Shown: positions 1 through 8,465 of the stretch, piece by piece | Position numbering within the stretch: position 1 is the first letter of the stretch | How the letters are laid out: each line of letters opens with the position of its first letter | Assembly (NCBI GenBank): GCA_963677415.2 | Contig: CAXXFJ010000011.1 | Location: forward strand, 1-64,000 | Length of the DNA stretch: 64,000 bases | Source: JAQUTK01 sp963677415 | Lineage (GTDB): Bacteria > Bacteroidota > Bacteroidia > Bacteroidales > JAQUTK01 | Reading direction: 5' to 3' | Program-made: the position numbers and the translations under genes | Notes under the pieces: generated by a model | The model's database searches: none | Told to the model about the DNA's origin: nothing | Seen by the model: only the letters and a program-made list of their open reading frames with translations

Positions 1-659
1 GTTTGAGCTTCCAGCGGAGAGAGTTTTTGTATTTTTAGTACAGTTTCTTGAATCAAAGGAAGTAATACTGAAAAAGGAATACCGGTCTCATGGATGAGAT
101 CAGATGCAACTGAATAGAGATGATTAGTGAAGTTATTAGCAAAGACTGCTGATAAATGAAGGCGTTTTCTCTTCTCCGAATCTAATATATAAATGGTTGG
201 TGTGAGAATCGATGCCAGTTTATTGCTGACTTCTAAAGCTTTTTCACTGGAGCCTTCTATAAAAAAGGGAACTTGAGAAAAATCAATTCTTCTCGCCTTA
301 CTGAAAGTTTGAAGTGGATAAAAAACACCGTATGAGTCAACATAAGGTTTAAACAGATCCATTGGCATGCTGCCGGAAGTATGAAACCAAATGCCTTTGT
401 GAAATGGCATATTTGATACAACTTCCTCTAATGCTGCATCTTTAATCGCAAAGATATAAACGTCCGCTTCGGATGAGATGTCATTTATGTGAGTACATGA
501 TGCAGCTTCAACTTTCTTGGCCAATAGTGTAGCTGCTTCTTCTGTGCGACTGAATATCTGCACTATTCGAATGCCTTTGGCATGCAATGATGGAGCAAGT
601 TGCGTGGCCAGATTACCGGCCCCGATAAAGGTTACTGCAGGACTTCCTTCGTTTATCAT
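1..659 (-). CDS. DUF2520 / Rossmann-fold NAD(P)-binding protein (3' end outside window)
   Basis: The protein starts at the ATG ending at 659 and runs off the left edge, so about 219 N-terminal residues are visible. Near the N-terminus it has a dinucleotide-binding glycine motif, FIGAGNLA, then an ADVYIFAIKDAAL stretch typical of the Rossmann domain of ProC/F420-oxidoreductase-like proteins. Later it has FHTSGSMP and YPLQTFSKAR, which I associate with the DUF2520 family. The substrate is unknown. It overlaps the upstream membrane-protein gene by ATGA, so the two are probably co-transcribed and translationally coupled. Assignment is by motif recognition; a dehydrogenase role is only inferred. 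Confidence 0.8.
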   Translation of the reverse strand, partial: MINEGSPAVTFIGAGNLATQLAPSLHAKGIRIVQIFSRTEEAATLLAKKVEAASCTHINDISSEADVYIFAIKDAALEEVVSNMPFHKGIWFHTSGSMPMDLFKPYVDSYGVFYPLQTFSKARRIDFSQVPFFIEGSSEKALEVSNKLASILTPTIYILDSEKRKRLHLSAVFANNFTNHLYSVASDLIHETGIPFSVLLPLIQETVLKIQKLSPLEAQ

Positions 660-994
660 TTTTTTAAATAGAATAATATCAATATGATACCAACGACTGT
701 AAAAAGTAAAGGCCACATATATTCAGCATAGGTCTGCTGCCATTGAAAATAGTCTTGCAGGCGTAATATTAGGCCGATGCCCAGCAAAACAGCTCCAATC
801 GTCTTATTCTGTTTACAGAGCAGAAAGATAATTCCTCCATAAATGAAATAGTTTTTCCAGTCAAACAACAAAAGGCAGATGTCGTCTGAAAATAAATGAA
901 GCTTACTGATAAGGAGCATTATACCGAGGAATATTGAAGTTACCCCCCATGCGAGTAAATCACCACTTTTGCTTGATGAGCGACTTTTTGCCAT
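656..994 (-). CDS. small hydrophobic membrane protein
   Basis: A 112-residue protein with a short polar N-terminus rich in Ser and Lys (KSRSSSKSGD) followed by about four hydrophobic segments, ending in FYLKK. The layout resembles the small transmembrane modules of LiaF/DUF5668-type proteins, but I recognise no functional motif. It sits three bases after the nitroreductase stop, and its TGA overlaps the next start (ATGA), so it is the middle gene of a three-gene leftward unit. Function unknown; the call as an integral inner-membrane protein rests on hydrophobicity only. Confidence 0.7.
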   Translation of the reverse strand: MAKSRSSSKSGDLLAWGVTSIFLGIMLLISKLHLFSDDICLLLFDWKNYFIYGGIIFLLCKQNKTIGAVLLGIGLILRLQDYFQWQQTYAEYMWPLLFTVVGIILILFYLKK

Positions 995-997
995 AAT

Positions 998-1543
998 TTA
1001 TTCTGATTGATTTTGTTTAAATGAACCAAGATGAACTTTTTCCCATTTCAGTCGAGATTCGTCAAAGGGCGCTTTTTCTTCATCTTTCACTCCAATGGCT
1101 AAAATACAGAGAGGGTGGTATCCTTCAGGAATGTTCAATAATCCACGAACATTCTCTTCAGCAGATATGCCATGATTGTCACTCCTTGCGCGAATTTGAA
1201 TCCAACAACTGCCAAGTCCTAACTCTTCAACCTGTAATTGCATCAAGATAGCTGCAATGGATGCGTCTTCAATCCAGGTGTCAGTTTTTAGTTCATTACC
1301 CAAAATGACAATGGCAAGCGGTGCATTTGCCAGAAATGTGCCTCCATTGGCTTTACATATTGAGAGTTGCTGCAGGATAGTTTTTTCTTCAATAACAACA
1401 AATTCCCATGACATGCATCTTTTGGATGAGGGTGCCATTAATCCTGCCTTAAGTATTAGTTCTAATTGTTCCGGATTGATAAGTTCATCTTTGAATTTGC
1501 GGGTACTTCTACGCTTTGTTAGAAGATATGAGAAATCGCTCAT
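998..1543 (-). CDS. nitroreductase family protein
   Basis: A 181-residue protein of usual length for FMN-dependent nitroreductases. The N-terminal RRSTRKFKDE motif (about residues 11-20) is the classic flavin-phosphate-binding start of the family, followed by LMAPSSKRCMSWEFVVIE. The middle has ANAPLAIVILGN and IEDASIAAILMQLQVEELGLGSCW in two adjoining stretches, typical of the dimer and FMN interface, and PLCILAIGVKDE closes the fold. It would reduce a nitro or quinone compound with NAD(P)H in the cytoplasm; the substrate cannot be read from sequence. It is the first gene of a leftward unit with 656-994 and 1-659. Confidence 0.9.
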   Translation of the reverse strand: MSDFSYLLTKRRSTRKFKDELINPEQLELILKAGLMAPSSKRCMSWEFVVIEEKTILQQLSICKANGGTFLANAPLAIVILGNELKTDTWIEDASIAAILMQLQVEELGLGSCWIQIRARSDNHGISAEENVRGLLNIPEGYHPLCILAIGVKDEEKAPFDESRLKWEKVHLGSFKQNQSE

Positions 1544-1592
1544 AGTTTGTCTTATTTAAGTAATAGAAAAAGCCGTGTTTTTAATTTCTCCA

Positions 1593-1624
1593 CAAATATA
1601 CAATGATAGATGCAACTTTCCGAA
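1593..1624 (-). promoter_or_regulatory. candidate Bacteroidales promoter for the nitroreductase unit
   Basis: On the minus strand TATATTTG (1593-1600) fits the -7 consensus TAnnTTTG. TTCG (1621-1624) lies 20 bases upstream and matches TTTG at three of four positions. It is about 50 bases before the start codon. Confidence 0.45.
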
Positions 1625-1633
1625 GAAATGAAC

Positions 1634-1641
1634 TATTTTTG
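1634..1641 (+). promoter_or_regulatory. candidate -7 element upstream of the acetyltransferase gene
   Basis: TATTTTTG fits TAnnTTTG, 12 bases before the start at 1654. I see no good TTTG at the expected -33 spacing, so the call is weak. Confidence 0.35.
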
Positions 1642-1653
1642 CATTACAGATAG

Positions 1654-2637
1654 ATGGAATTAGAAGTAAACATATTCAGAAAAGGTAACGTATTGCCTGA
1701 ACTTCCCGGAACGGATTTCTTTCAATCAAATACGTTTTTTCATTTGTGTGAGAGCTCAGGGTCTCTTACGCCATTGCTTTTTGTGTGTAGTTGTGAAGGA
1801 GAGATAAAAGGGAAATTATTAGTTCTCATGATTCGTAGCCGGGTACTATTCCCACGATCCTGGTTTACTGTATGTCAAGCGATTGGACAGCCTGAATTGT
1901 TCATAAATGATTTGTCTAACGCTGTCATGAATAAACTTCTTCTATGCTTAATCAAGGAGGTTTGTGATAAGTGTTTTTATATTGAGATAAAGAGAGTCTG
2001 GAGAAATCCCTTATCGGGATATAAAGCTTACCGGGAGAATGGTTTTTATCCGCTGGACAAAATCTATATTCAGAATAATTTCAAGAAACCTCGAAATGTA
2101 CAGAAGCAACTCTCCGCGTCAAAACAACGTCAGGCAAATCGCGGGTATCGTTCCGGTACAGTAATTAGTGAAGCTCTTTCTCTTGAAGAGATGGATGAAT
2201 GGTATTTAACTGCGCATAAGATTTATTCTCCGAGATTATTACGTCATTTTCCTCCAAGATCATTTTTTCATACTTTTTTTGAGGAGGTGACAAGCAAACA
2301 GAAAGGTACAATCTTTCTGGCACGATATAAGGGGCGAATTATTGGCAGCATGATTTGCGTTTTTTCTGAAGATACCATGTATGAATGGTATGTAGGAAGC
2401 GCTAATAAACTTTTTCTCAGGCAGTATCCAGGAGTTTGTCTTACAGTGCATGCATTGGAATATTGTCAGAAACAAGGTTTCCAGTTTTTCAATTTCAAGG
2501 ATATTACCACTCCCTTTCATCGTTCCGGGGTGCGCGATTTTAAGATCCAGTTTGGAGGGAAACAACGAAATGCTAAACAATGGCGCCGATATAAGTGGGT
2601 CTGGTTAAATAAATTATTTTCGAAATTATACGTATAA
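1654..2637 (+). CDS. GNAT/FemAB-like acyltransferase
   Basis: A 327-residue protein that looks like the Acetyltransf_6 / FemAB-like two-domain GNAT fold. The second half carries the recognisable part: FLARYKGRIIGSMICVF, YEWYVGSANK, then LEYCQKQGFQFFNFKDIT and DFKIQFGGK, as in proteins that transfer acyl or aminoacyl groups to cell-wall or polysaccharide precursors. There is no signal peptide, so it should act in the cytoplasm. It is transcribed rightward, divergent from the nitroreductase unit, and is followed 37 bases later by the TonB receptor. Substrate unknown. Peptidoglycan aminoacyl transfer is less likely, because the length is below the usual FemX size of about 400. Confidence 0.7.
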   Translation: MELEVNIFRKGNVLPELPGTDFFQSNTFFHLCESSGSLTPLLFVCSCEGEIKGKLLVLMIRSRVLFPRSWFTVCQAIGQPELFINDLSNAVMNKLLLCLIKEVCDKCFYIEIKRVWRNPLSGYKAYRENGFYPLDKIYIQNNFKKPRNVQKQLSASKQRQANRGYRSGTVISEALSLEEMDEWYLTAHKIYSPRLLRHFPPRSFFHTFFEEVTSKQKGTIFLARYKGRIIGSMICVFSEDTMYEWYVGSANKLFLRQYPGVCLTVHALEYCQKQGFQFFNFKDITTPFHRSGVRDFKIQFGGKQRNAKQWRRYKWVWLNKLFSKLYV

Positions 2638-2674
2638 TTGCTTCCCGCCGTTATTTAGTTGAGAATCATTAAAT

Positions 2675-5080
2675 ATGAATATAAGATGCTTCCTTTTTCT
2701 GCTGTTGACTAGTGTGGTATGCAATGTGCATGCACAACTGATAAAGGTGCACGGCATGGTAATGACTCCTGAAGGAGATCCTATAGAACTAGCCAGTATT
2801 CATGTTGCTGGAGGTATAACTGGAACAATGTCAGATTTGAAAGGGCATTACGAGTTCTTTACCCCTAAAACAGATACTGTAAAACTTGTCATTTCCTGCT
2901 TAGGGTTTAATAAAGTAGAACGGAAATTCATTTCTCCTGATAAAGAGATAGTCCTGAATGTTGTATTGCAATCTATATTTCAGGCTCTGGGAGAAGTGGA
3001 AGTCAAAGAGCAAAGACAAGAGACGGAAATGACACAACGGCTGAAAATTGATCGTTTCCGTTTGATGCCTGATGCCAGTGGAGGAAGTGTGGAATCACTT
3101 CTTTCTACATTTGCAGGAGTGAATTCCAACAATGAGATGAGTTCTCAGTACATGGTGCGTGGTGGAAACTATGATGAAAATAGTGTTTATGTCAATGGAA
3201 TTGAAGTCTATCGTCCATTATTGATACGTGCCGGACAGCAAGAAGGGCTCAGTTTTATTAACCCTGATTTAGTGCAGTCTATAGACTTCTCGGCTGGTGG
3301 ATTTGACACACGTTATGGGGATAAGATGTCTTCAGTCTTGGATATTACCTATAAAAAGCCAGAATCATTTGAAGGATCATTTGCTGCAAGTATGCAAGGA
3401 GGTTCTCTTTATCTGGGTCATGCTACAAAGAATATGACACAGATTCATGGAGTACGATACAAACGAAATGCCAGTTTACTCGGTTCCCTGGAAACAAAAG
3501 GCGAATATGATCCGACTTTTTTAGACTACCAGACTTATATAACATATAGCTTTTCTCCTCGATGGGAACTGTCATTGTTGGGAAATGTGTCTAGCAACAG
3601 CTTTAAGTTTGCTCCTCAGACCCGTACTACTAAATTTGGAACGCAAGATATTGCAAAAGAATTCAAAGTCTATTTTGATGGCAAAGAAGACGATCAGTTT
3701 TCAACTGTTTTTGGTGCTTTAACCTTGAAATACAAGTTTGACAAACAGACTGAATTGGGACTCATGGTATCTGCTTTTCAGACAAATGAGCAGGAAAGAT
3801 ATGATATCACAGGTGAATATTGGCTGAAAGATGTTGAAGTGTCCGGTGAGTCTCAAAGTGCTATTGACAATACATTAGGAGTTGCCAGTTATCATGAACA
3901 TGCCCGAAATAAACTAAATGCTAGTGTTATCAATATTTCCCATATTGGTGCAGCTAGCAGGAAAGATCATACTTTTCGTTGGGGAGTGGGAGGTCAGGTT
4001 GAGAAGATAAGTGATCGGATGCGTGAATGGGAGTGGCGTGATTCCGCTGGCTATTCATTACCTTATAATCCGAAGGTGGTCAGTGTGATTTATAATCTTT
4101 ATTCAAAGAATGATTTGAATAACACACGACTATATTCTTATTTGCAGGATACGTATAAGTTTGAAATCCCTTCTGGTTTTATATCAGTAACAGGTGGCTT
4201 TCGGGCGAGTTACTGGAACTTCAATAGGGAGATGCTTATTAGTCCTCGTGCTTCGATAGCATATATTCCTGATTGGGAAAAGAAGTTTACATTTCGATTT
4301 GCAACGGGCGTTTACTACCAATCTCCCTTTTATAAGGAGTTTCGCGATTCTGTTTACTCCAACGGAGTATATCAGATTGAACTAAACAGAAATATCAAAT
4401 CACAACGATCCATTCAGTTTATTAGCGGTGTTGATCACTATTTCTACTTAATGTATCGTCCATTTAAGTTCACAGCTGAGGTATATTACAAATCGATAGA
4501 TAATCTGATTCCTTATACAGTAGATAATGTGCGGGTTATTTATTTTGGCGAGAATAAAGGCAGTGGACATGTTGCTGGATTGGACATGAAGATATTCGGA
4601 GAATTGGTTCCCGGAGTTGATTCCTGGTTAAGTTTTTCCCTGATGGATTCACGCGAAAAGTTTGATGGAAAGAGTATGCCGCGACCTACGGATCAACGTT
4701 ACAATATATCTATGTTTTTTCAAGACTACTTTCCGAATAATCCCAAATACAAGCTACAGCTCAAATTGGTATGGGCAGATGGATTACCATTTGGCCCTTC
4801 CAGGGACGAGGCAAATAAGGCTGCTTTTAGAATGTCACCATATCGGCGTGTTGATATTGGAATGTCACGGCAGTTGGTGGGTGGTGAAGATCGTGTGATG
4901 CGTCATAAGATTATGCGCAATATTAAGAATGTTTGGCTGGGAGTAGATGTGTTTAACTTGTTTAATATCAGCAATGTAAATTCTTATTATTGGATTACTG
5001 ATGTACATAGCCAACAGTATGCAGTGCCAAACTATCTGACATCCAGACAGATAAACTTGCGGGTTGTGGCAGACTTTTAG
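2675..5080 (+). CDS. TonB-dependent outer-membrane receptor
   Basis: An 801-residue protein with a signal peptide (FLFLLLTSVVCNVHAQ). A carboxypeptidase-like regulatory domain of about 80 residues follows (VHGMVMTPEGDPIELASIHV through ISCLGFNKVERKF). Next come a plug domain (SGGSVESLLSTFAGVNSNNE, MVRGGNYDENSVYVNGIEVY) and a long C-terminal beta-barrel ending in LRVVADF with a terminal aromatic. It lacks the very long size and the SusD partner of SusC proteins, so it is an ordinary TonB receptor for an unidentified ligand (metal chelate, vitamin or peptide). The neighbouring genes give no hint of the substrate. Confidence 0.92.
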   Translation: MNIRCFLFLLLTSVVCNVHAQLIKVHGMVMTPEGDPIELASIHVAGGITGTMSDLKGHYEFFTPKTDTVKLVISCLGFNKVERKFISPDKEIVLNVVLQSIFQALGEVEVKEQRQETEMTQRLKIDRFRLMPDASGGSVESLLSTFAGVNSNNEMSSQYMVRGGNYDENSVYVNGIEVYRPLLIRAGQQEGLSFINPDLVQSIDFSAGGFDTRYGDKMSSVLDITYKKPESFEGSFAASMQGGSLYLGHATKNMTQIHGVRYKRNASLLGSLETKGEYDPTFLDYQTYITYSFSPRWELSLLGNVSSNSFKFAPQTRTTKFGTQDIAKEFKVYFDGKEDDQFSTVFGALTLKYKFDKQTELGLMVSAFQTNEQERYDITGEYWLKDVEVSGESQSAIDNTLGVASYHEHARNKLNASVINISHIGAASRKDHTFRWGVGGQVEKISDRMREWEWRDSAGYSLPYNPKVVSVIYNLYSKNDLNNTRLYSYLQDTYKFEIPSGFISVTGGFRASYWNFNREMLISPRASIAYIPDWEKKFTFRFATGVYYQSPFYKEFRDSVYSNGVYQIELNRNIKSQRSIQFISGVDHYFYLMYRPFKFTAEVYYKSIDNLIPYTVDNVRVIYFGENKGSGHVAGLDMKIFGELVPGVDSWLSFSLMDSREKFDGKSMPRPTDQRYNISMFFQDYFPNNPKYKLQLKLVWADGLPFGPSRDEANKAAFRMSPYRRVDIGMSRQLVGGEDRVMRHKIMRNIKNVWLGVDVFNLFNISNVNSYYWITDVHSQQYAVPNYLTSRQINLRVVADF

Positions 5081-5090
5081 TCTTCTATAG

Positions 5091-6674
5091 TTATGAAATA
5101 AGTAACAGTATCAGTATGGACGCTAAACCTCCGATAAAACTCTTGCGACTGTGATTTATAAACCATATTGAGAAAAAGAAAAGTATTGCATAGAGAATGA
5201 TTACCTCTAGGCCGCTCAATGTTTTTATTTGCAATGCTGCATAAGGCAAAGAGTGAATGAAAGCTGTAGTTGAGTAAAAGAAATCACCAATCAATCCTGC
5301 TAGTATCAGAAATAGTTTTCCTGCGAAGGGAATCATTAAAGTCATATAACTTAGAATTACCACTCCAAGAAGAAGAAAAGACAGAGGCACCAAGATGAAG
5401 TTTGTAACTAGAAAGTGTGTAGGGAATGAGTGGAAGTAATAAAGAATCAAAGGGAAAGTGCAAATCTGGGCCGCAATACTTACTGTCATAATCTCCCAAA
5501 AATACTTGAGCATTTTGTTGTTGACTTGTAACAGACCTTTTAGTTTGGGCTGAAAGAGAACTATTGAAAATAGGGCTGTGTAACTTAATTGGAAACTTAT
5601 GTTGAACAGATAATAGGGGTTATATAGTAACATGCCAAATGCTGAGAGAAGAAGGGAGTGGTAAATATTAGTTTGCCGATGGATCAATTTACCGAATAGG
5701 ACAAAACTGAACATGATAACAGCTCGGACAACCGAAGGTGAAAGTCCCGTAATAAAAGCGTAGATCCATATGGATATCAAAAGAATAAAGACTTTTGTCA
5801 TACGACTCTTTTCATAGCGATTCATTCCTTGTAGAAATAGATTTAGAAGCAAAACCAAGATTCCTACATGTAGTCCGCTGACCGCCAGCAGATGAGATAC
5901 TCCAGAAACAGAAAAGTTTTCTTTAGTCTCCTTATCTAGTAGTTCGACGGCTCCGAGCGTCATTGCTAGTAATATAGGACGCGCTTTCTCGCTGATTACA
6001 GGATCATCAAACAGCTTACTGAGTTCTCTCCGATATTTTAGAGCAATGTAGCGTATTGATGTTACGGAAGGTGTTTCTGATTTTTTCCATTGTTGACAAG
6101 CGATATATGTGGAAGCGCAGAATCCTTCTCTTCGCAAAAAGTTTTCATAGCCTGAGAAAGTCCCTGTACCTGTTAAAGGATTGATTTGTGCTTTGAAAAT
6201 GATTTCTTCTCCAGGTTGGATAGAAGAACTTAGTGAATCTTTTCCGAAATAGGAGATAACCCGTTTGTCACACAGGATTTCTTTCCCGTTTATCAATGTA
6301 GATTGAAGAAGTAGCTGACATTGAAAACTTTTCTTCTTTTCAATGGGATAATTTTCTGCAATAGCCCTGTAAGTGCCTTCAAGAGGAATATCAACCTTAG
6401 TCTTTGCAGCTTCAAAAGCAGTAAGGATACCACCTGCTGAGAAGAGGGAAAGCATGATTCCCAGCCCAAATAGTACTGAGTTCCAGTTCCCATGCGAGAA
6501 ACGACTACTAAGAATTAGGGATAGGGAAATGCAGCCGGTTATCCAGAAGGGATGTTGGATTCCTATTTGATCCATGCAGATTATACCAGCAGAGAGGGCG
6601 ATTAGCAATCGCAAGAAAGGATATTTGCGGGAAATACTGGACCATTTGCCGCTGTAAGGGATTTCGAGATTCAA
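5091..6674 (-). CDS. comEC: ComEC/Rec2-type DNA-uptake channel protein
   Basis: A 527-residue polytopic membrane protein. The N-terminal third is a soluble DUF4131-like domain (GTYRAIAENYPIEKKKSF, KAQINPLTGTGTFSGYENFL). The Competence domain follows, with the signature FSVSGVSHLLAVSGLHVGIL (about residues 253-272), ITGLSPSVVRAVIMFSFVL and a series of transmembrane helices to the C-terminus. The family forms the inner-membrane channel for single-stranded DNA. The C-terminal metallo-beta-lactamase domain found in many ComEC proteins is absent, and no in-frame remnant is seen. The start is TTG: the frame has an upstream stop (the rpe TAA) and no ATG before residue 34. It lies 12 bases after rpe and is likely co-transcribed with it. 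Confidence 0.88.
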   Translation of the reverse strand: MNLEIPYSGKWSSISRKYPFLRLLIALSAGIICMDQIGIQHPFWITGCISLSLILSSRFSHGNWNSVLFGLGIMLSLFSAGGILTAFEAAKTKVDIPLEGTYRAIAENYPIEKKKSFQCQLLLQSTLINGKEILCDKRVISYFGKDSLSSSIQPGEEIIFKAQINPLTGTGTFSGYENFLRREGFCASTYIACQQWKKSETPSVTSIRYIALKYRRELSKLFDDPVISEKARPILLAMTLGAVELLDKETKENFSVSGVSHLLAVSGLHVGILVLLLNLFLQGMNRYEKSRMTKVFILLISIWIYAFITGLSPSVVRAVIMFSFVLFGKLIHRQTNIYHSLLLSAFGMLLYNPYYLFNISFQLSYTALFSIVLFQPKLKGLLQVNNKMLKYFWEIMTVSIAAQICTFPLILYYFHSFPTHFLVTNFILVPLSFLLLGVVILSYMTLMIPFAGKLFLILAGLIGDFFYSTTAFIHSLPYAALQIKTLSGLEVIILYAILFFFSIWFINHSRKSFIGGLASILILLLIS

Positions 6675-6686
6675 TGAAGCTGCCTG

Positions 6687-7331
6687 TTAGAACTTCTTAA
6701 GGAACTCAATAGACTGGAAGGGATCGGCAGAGCGAAAGACAAAATTACCTGCCACCAGTACATCTGCTCCTGCTTCTTTTAGTTGAGGGGCTGTCTCATG
6801 ATTAACCCCACCATCGATCTCAATCAACGTTGAACAGTTATGATCAATAATTAATTTCTTGAGCTTCTTTATCTTGTCGAGAGTTGATGGAATGAATTTC
6901 TGTCCGCCGAAACCGGGGTTTACCGACATAAGTAAAACCATGTCCAAATCGGTAATAATTTCTTCTAGCAGTGATATTGGTGTATGGGGGTTTAGAGCAA
7001 CTGCTGCCTTCATACCATTCTCTTTTATTTGTTGTATTGTCCGATGAAGGTGGGTACAAGCCTCAAAGTGAACACACATCGTTTCTGCCCCAAATGCTTT
7101 GACCTCTTTGATAAATTTCTCGGGATTACATACCATCAAGTGTACATCAAGAGGTTTTCTTGCAAGTAGTTTAATAGACTCAATAACAGGAAACCCAAAA
7201 GATATATTGGGGACAAAGACTCCATCCATTATGTCAAGATGAATCCAGTCAGCTTTGCTTTGGTTGATAAATTCAATCTCTTCACCCAATCGGGAAAAGT
7301 CTGCTGATAATATTGATGCTGATATAATCAT
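6687..7331 (-). CDS. rpe: ribulose-phosphate 3-epimerase
   Basis: A 214-residue TIM-barrel enzyme that interconverts ribulose 5-phosphate and xylulose 5-phosphate in the pentose phosphate pathway. Family motifs are clear: ISASILSADFSRLGEEIE at the start, WIHLDIMDGVFVPNISFG with metal ligands, DVHLMVCNPEKF, LLMSVNPGFGGQKFIP, IEIDGGVN and GADVLVAGNFVF. I place the start at the ATG ending at 7331. Longer readings need a TTG and add 20 residues that do not fit the family. The gene overlaps nothing and is followed by comEC. Confidence 0.96.
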   Translation of the reverse strand: MIISASILSADFSRLGEEIEFINQSKADWIHLDIMDGVFVPNISFGFPVIESIKLLARKPLDVHLMVCNPEKFIKEVKAFGAETMCVHFEACTHLHRTIQQIKENGMKAAVALNPHTPISLLEEIITDLDMVLLMSVNPGFGGQKFIPSTLDKIKKLKKLIIDHNCSTLIEIDGGVNHETAPQLKEAGADVLVAGNFVFRSADPFQSIEFLKKF

Positions 7332-7390
7332 AATAGTTCTCTGGATAAGAATTGGGTACCCCTGTGAATTAATTGTTGTGCGAAGGTACA

Positions 7391-7427
7391 AAAAAAACCT
7401 TTTCCAAGAGAAGGAAAAGGTTTTTTT
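7391..7427. terminator. bidirectional rho-independent terminator
   Basis: Stem CCTTTTCC / GGAAAAGG (7398-7405 and 7413-7420) with a 7-base loop, extended by a run of A on one side and T on the other. It can work in both directions. It follows the small gene at 7440-7628, separating it from rpe. Confidence 0.75.
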
Positions 7428-7439
7428 GTTAGAATGAAG

Positions 7440-7628
7440 TTAATTTGACAGTGCGACTGTCAAGTCTGTCTGTAAAGCAGGAAGAGCACGGTAATAATAC
7501 GCAAATCTTTTTAGGAATTCCAAACTGGATGTTTTCGGAACGATATCAGATTGATTGGATATTTCTGATAAAGATACCATGCATTTTCCGGGTTTGATAA
7601 AATGTTTAGAGGTAGATACTTTCTTCAT
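7440..7628 (-). CDS. small conserved-looking hypothetical protein
   Basis: A 62-residue protein starting with ATG at 7628 (MKKVSTSKHF) with no membrane segment and no motif I recognise; it has a short aromatic cluster (FAYYYRALPAL). It lies 83 bases downstream of the ECF sigma factor in the same direction and is followed at once by a strong terminator, which supports its being a real last gene of that transcript. It could be a small regulator tied to the sigma factor, but this is inference from position only. Confidence 0.5.
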   Translation of the reverse strand: MKKVSTSKHFIKPGKCMVSLSEISNQSDIVPKTSSLEFLKRFAYYYRALPALQTDLTVALSN

Positions 7629-7711
7629 AGGCGTTTATTGATTATTCTGATATCAATAAAACGACGTCAATTTATATTTAGTATATTACTACTCCTCTTT
7701 TCTGCAAAAAA

Positions 7712-8305
7712 TCAATCCATTGTAAGAATCATCTGTTTCTCATCAGCAATTCGCCGGAGATTCAGAATCGCGTAACGCATTCTTCCCAATGCAGTATTGA
7801 TGCTAACTCCTGTAGCTTCAGCTATTTCTTTAAAACTCAGATTCTTATAGTATCGCATGATTACTACCTCCTGTTGATTATCAGGTAGATACATTACCAA
7901 CTTCTTAATATCAGTTATAATCTGCTCATGAATCAACCGGTCTTCAATGTTGTCGTCACTGTATTTTGGATTATTCAGCAAGTCAAATCCAGCTTCTTCA
8001 CTAGAAATTTGATTGTTGCTTTTTTCTTGTCTGAAATAATCAATGATTAAGTTGTGAGCAATCCGCGTTATCCATGCCGGAAATTTTCCATTTTCGGTAT
8101 AACGCCCCTGACGTATGGTCATAATTGCTTTTACAAATGTATCCTGAAAGATATCATCTGCTAAGTCTCGGTCCCGTACTGCAAAATATATGTATGAAAA
8201 CAACTTGCTTTTATAGCGGTTCAACAAAACATCAAATGCCTCATTAACGCCTTCTGCGTATTTGACAACCAATTCTTCATCGGTTAATCCTACTAATTTG
8301 TCCAT
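7712..8305 (-). CDS. ECF-type RNA polymerase sigma factor
   Basis: A 197-residue sigma-70 family protein. Region 2 is at about residues 25-95 (FDVLLNRYKSKLFSYIYF, DLADDIFQDTFVKA, FPAWITRIAHNLIIDYFR). Region 4 is at about 135-190 (LPDNQQEVVIMRYYKNLSF, KEIAEATGVSINTALGRMR). No anti-sigma gene lies next to it, unlike the FecI/FecR pairs common in this phylum, so it is more like the stand-alone stress or housekeeping ECF factors of Bacteroides. I use the ATG ending at 8305; a GTG one codon earlier is also possible. The stimulus is unknown. Confidence 0.93.
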   Translation of the reverse strand: MDKLVGLTDEELVVKYAEGVNEAFDVLLNRYKSKLFSYIYFAVRDRDLADDIFQDTFVKAIMTIRQGRYTENGKFPAWITRIAHNLIIDYFRQEKSNNQISSEEAGFDLLNNPKYSDDNIEDRLIHEQIITDIKKLVMYLPDNQQEVVIMRYYKNLSFKEIAEATGVSINTALGRMRYAILNLRRIADEKQMILTMD

Positions 8306-8390
8306 CACTTTTTTGATTAATGTTATCTAAAGTAATGTATTTCGATAGGCAGCAAGTTTTAGTTATGAATGAATAGTTTAATTAGCACGG

Positions 8391-8421
8391 CAAATAAATC
8401 GATTATTTTTGAATCTGCAAA
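8391..8421 (-). promoter_or_regulatory. candidate promoter for the sigma-factor gene
   Basis: On the minus strand TTTG (8418-8421) is followed after exactly 19 bases by TTTATTTG (8391-8398), which differs from TAnnTTTG at one base. It is about 85 bases upstream of the start. Confidence 0.55.
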
Positions 8422-8465
8422 ACTTTTTGGCAATTATAATTAGAAAAAGTGTTTTTCTTGTCCTG

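Noticed and set aside
2675..5080. SusC-type receptor
   Set aside because: The protein is about 800 residues, has no SusD neighbour and lies beside unrelated genes.
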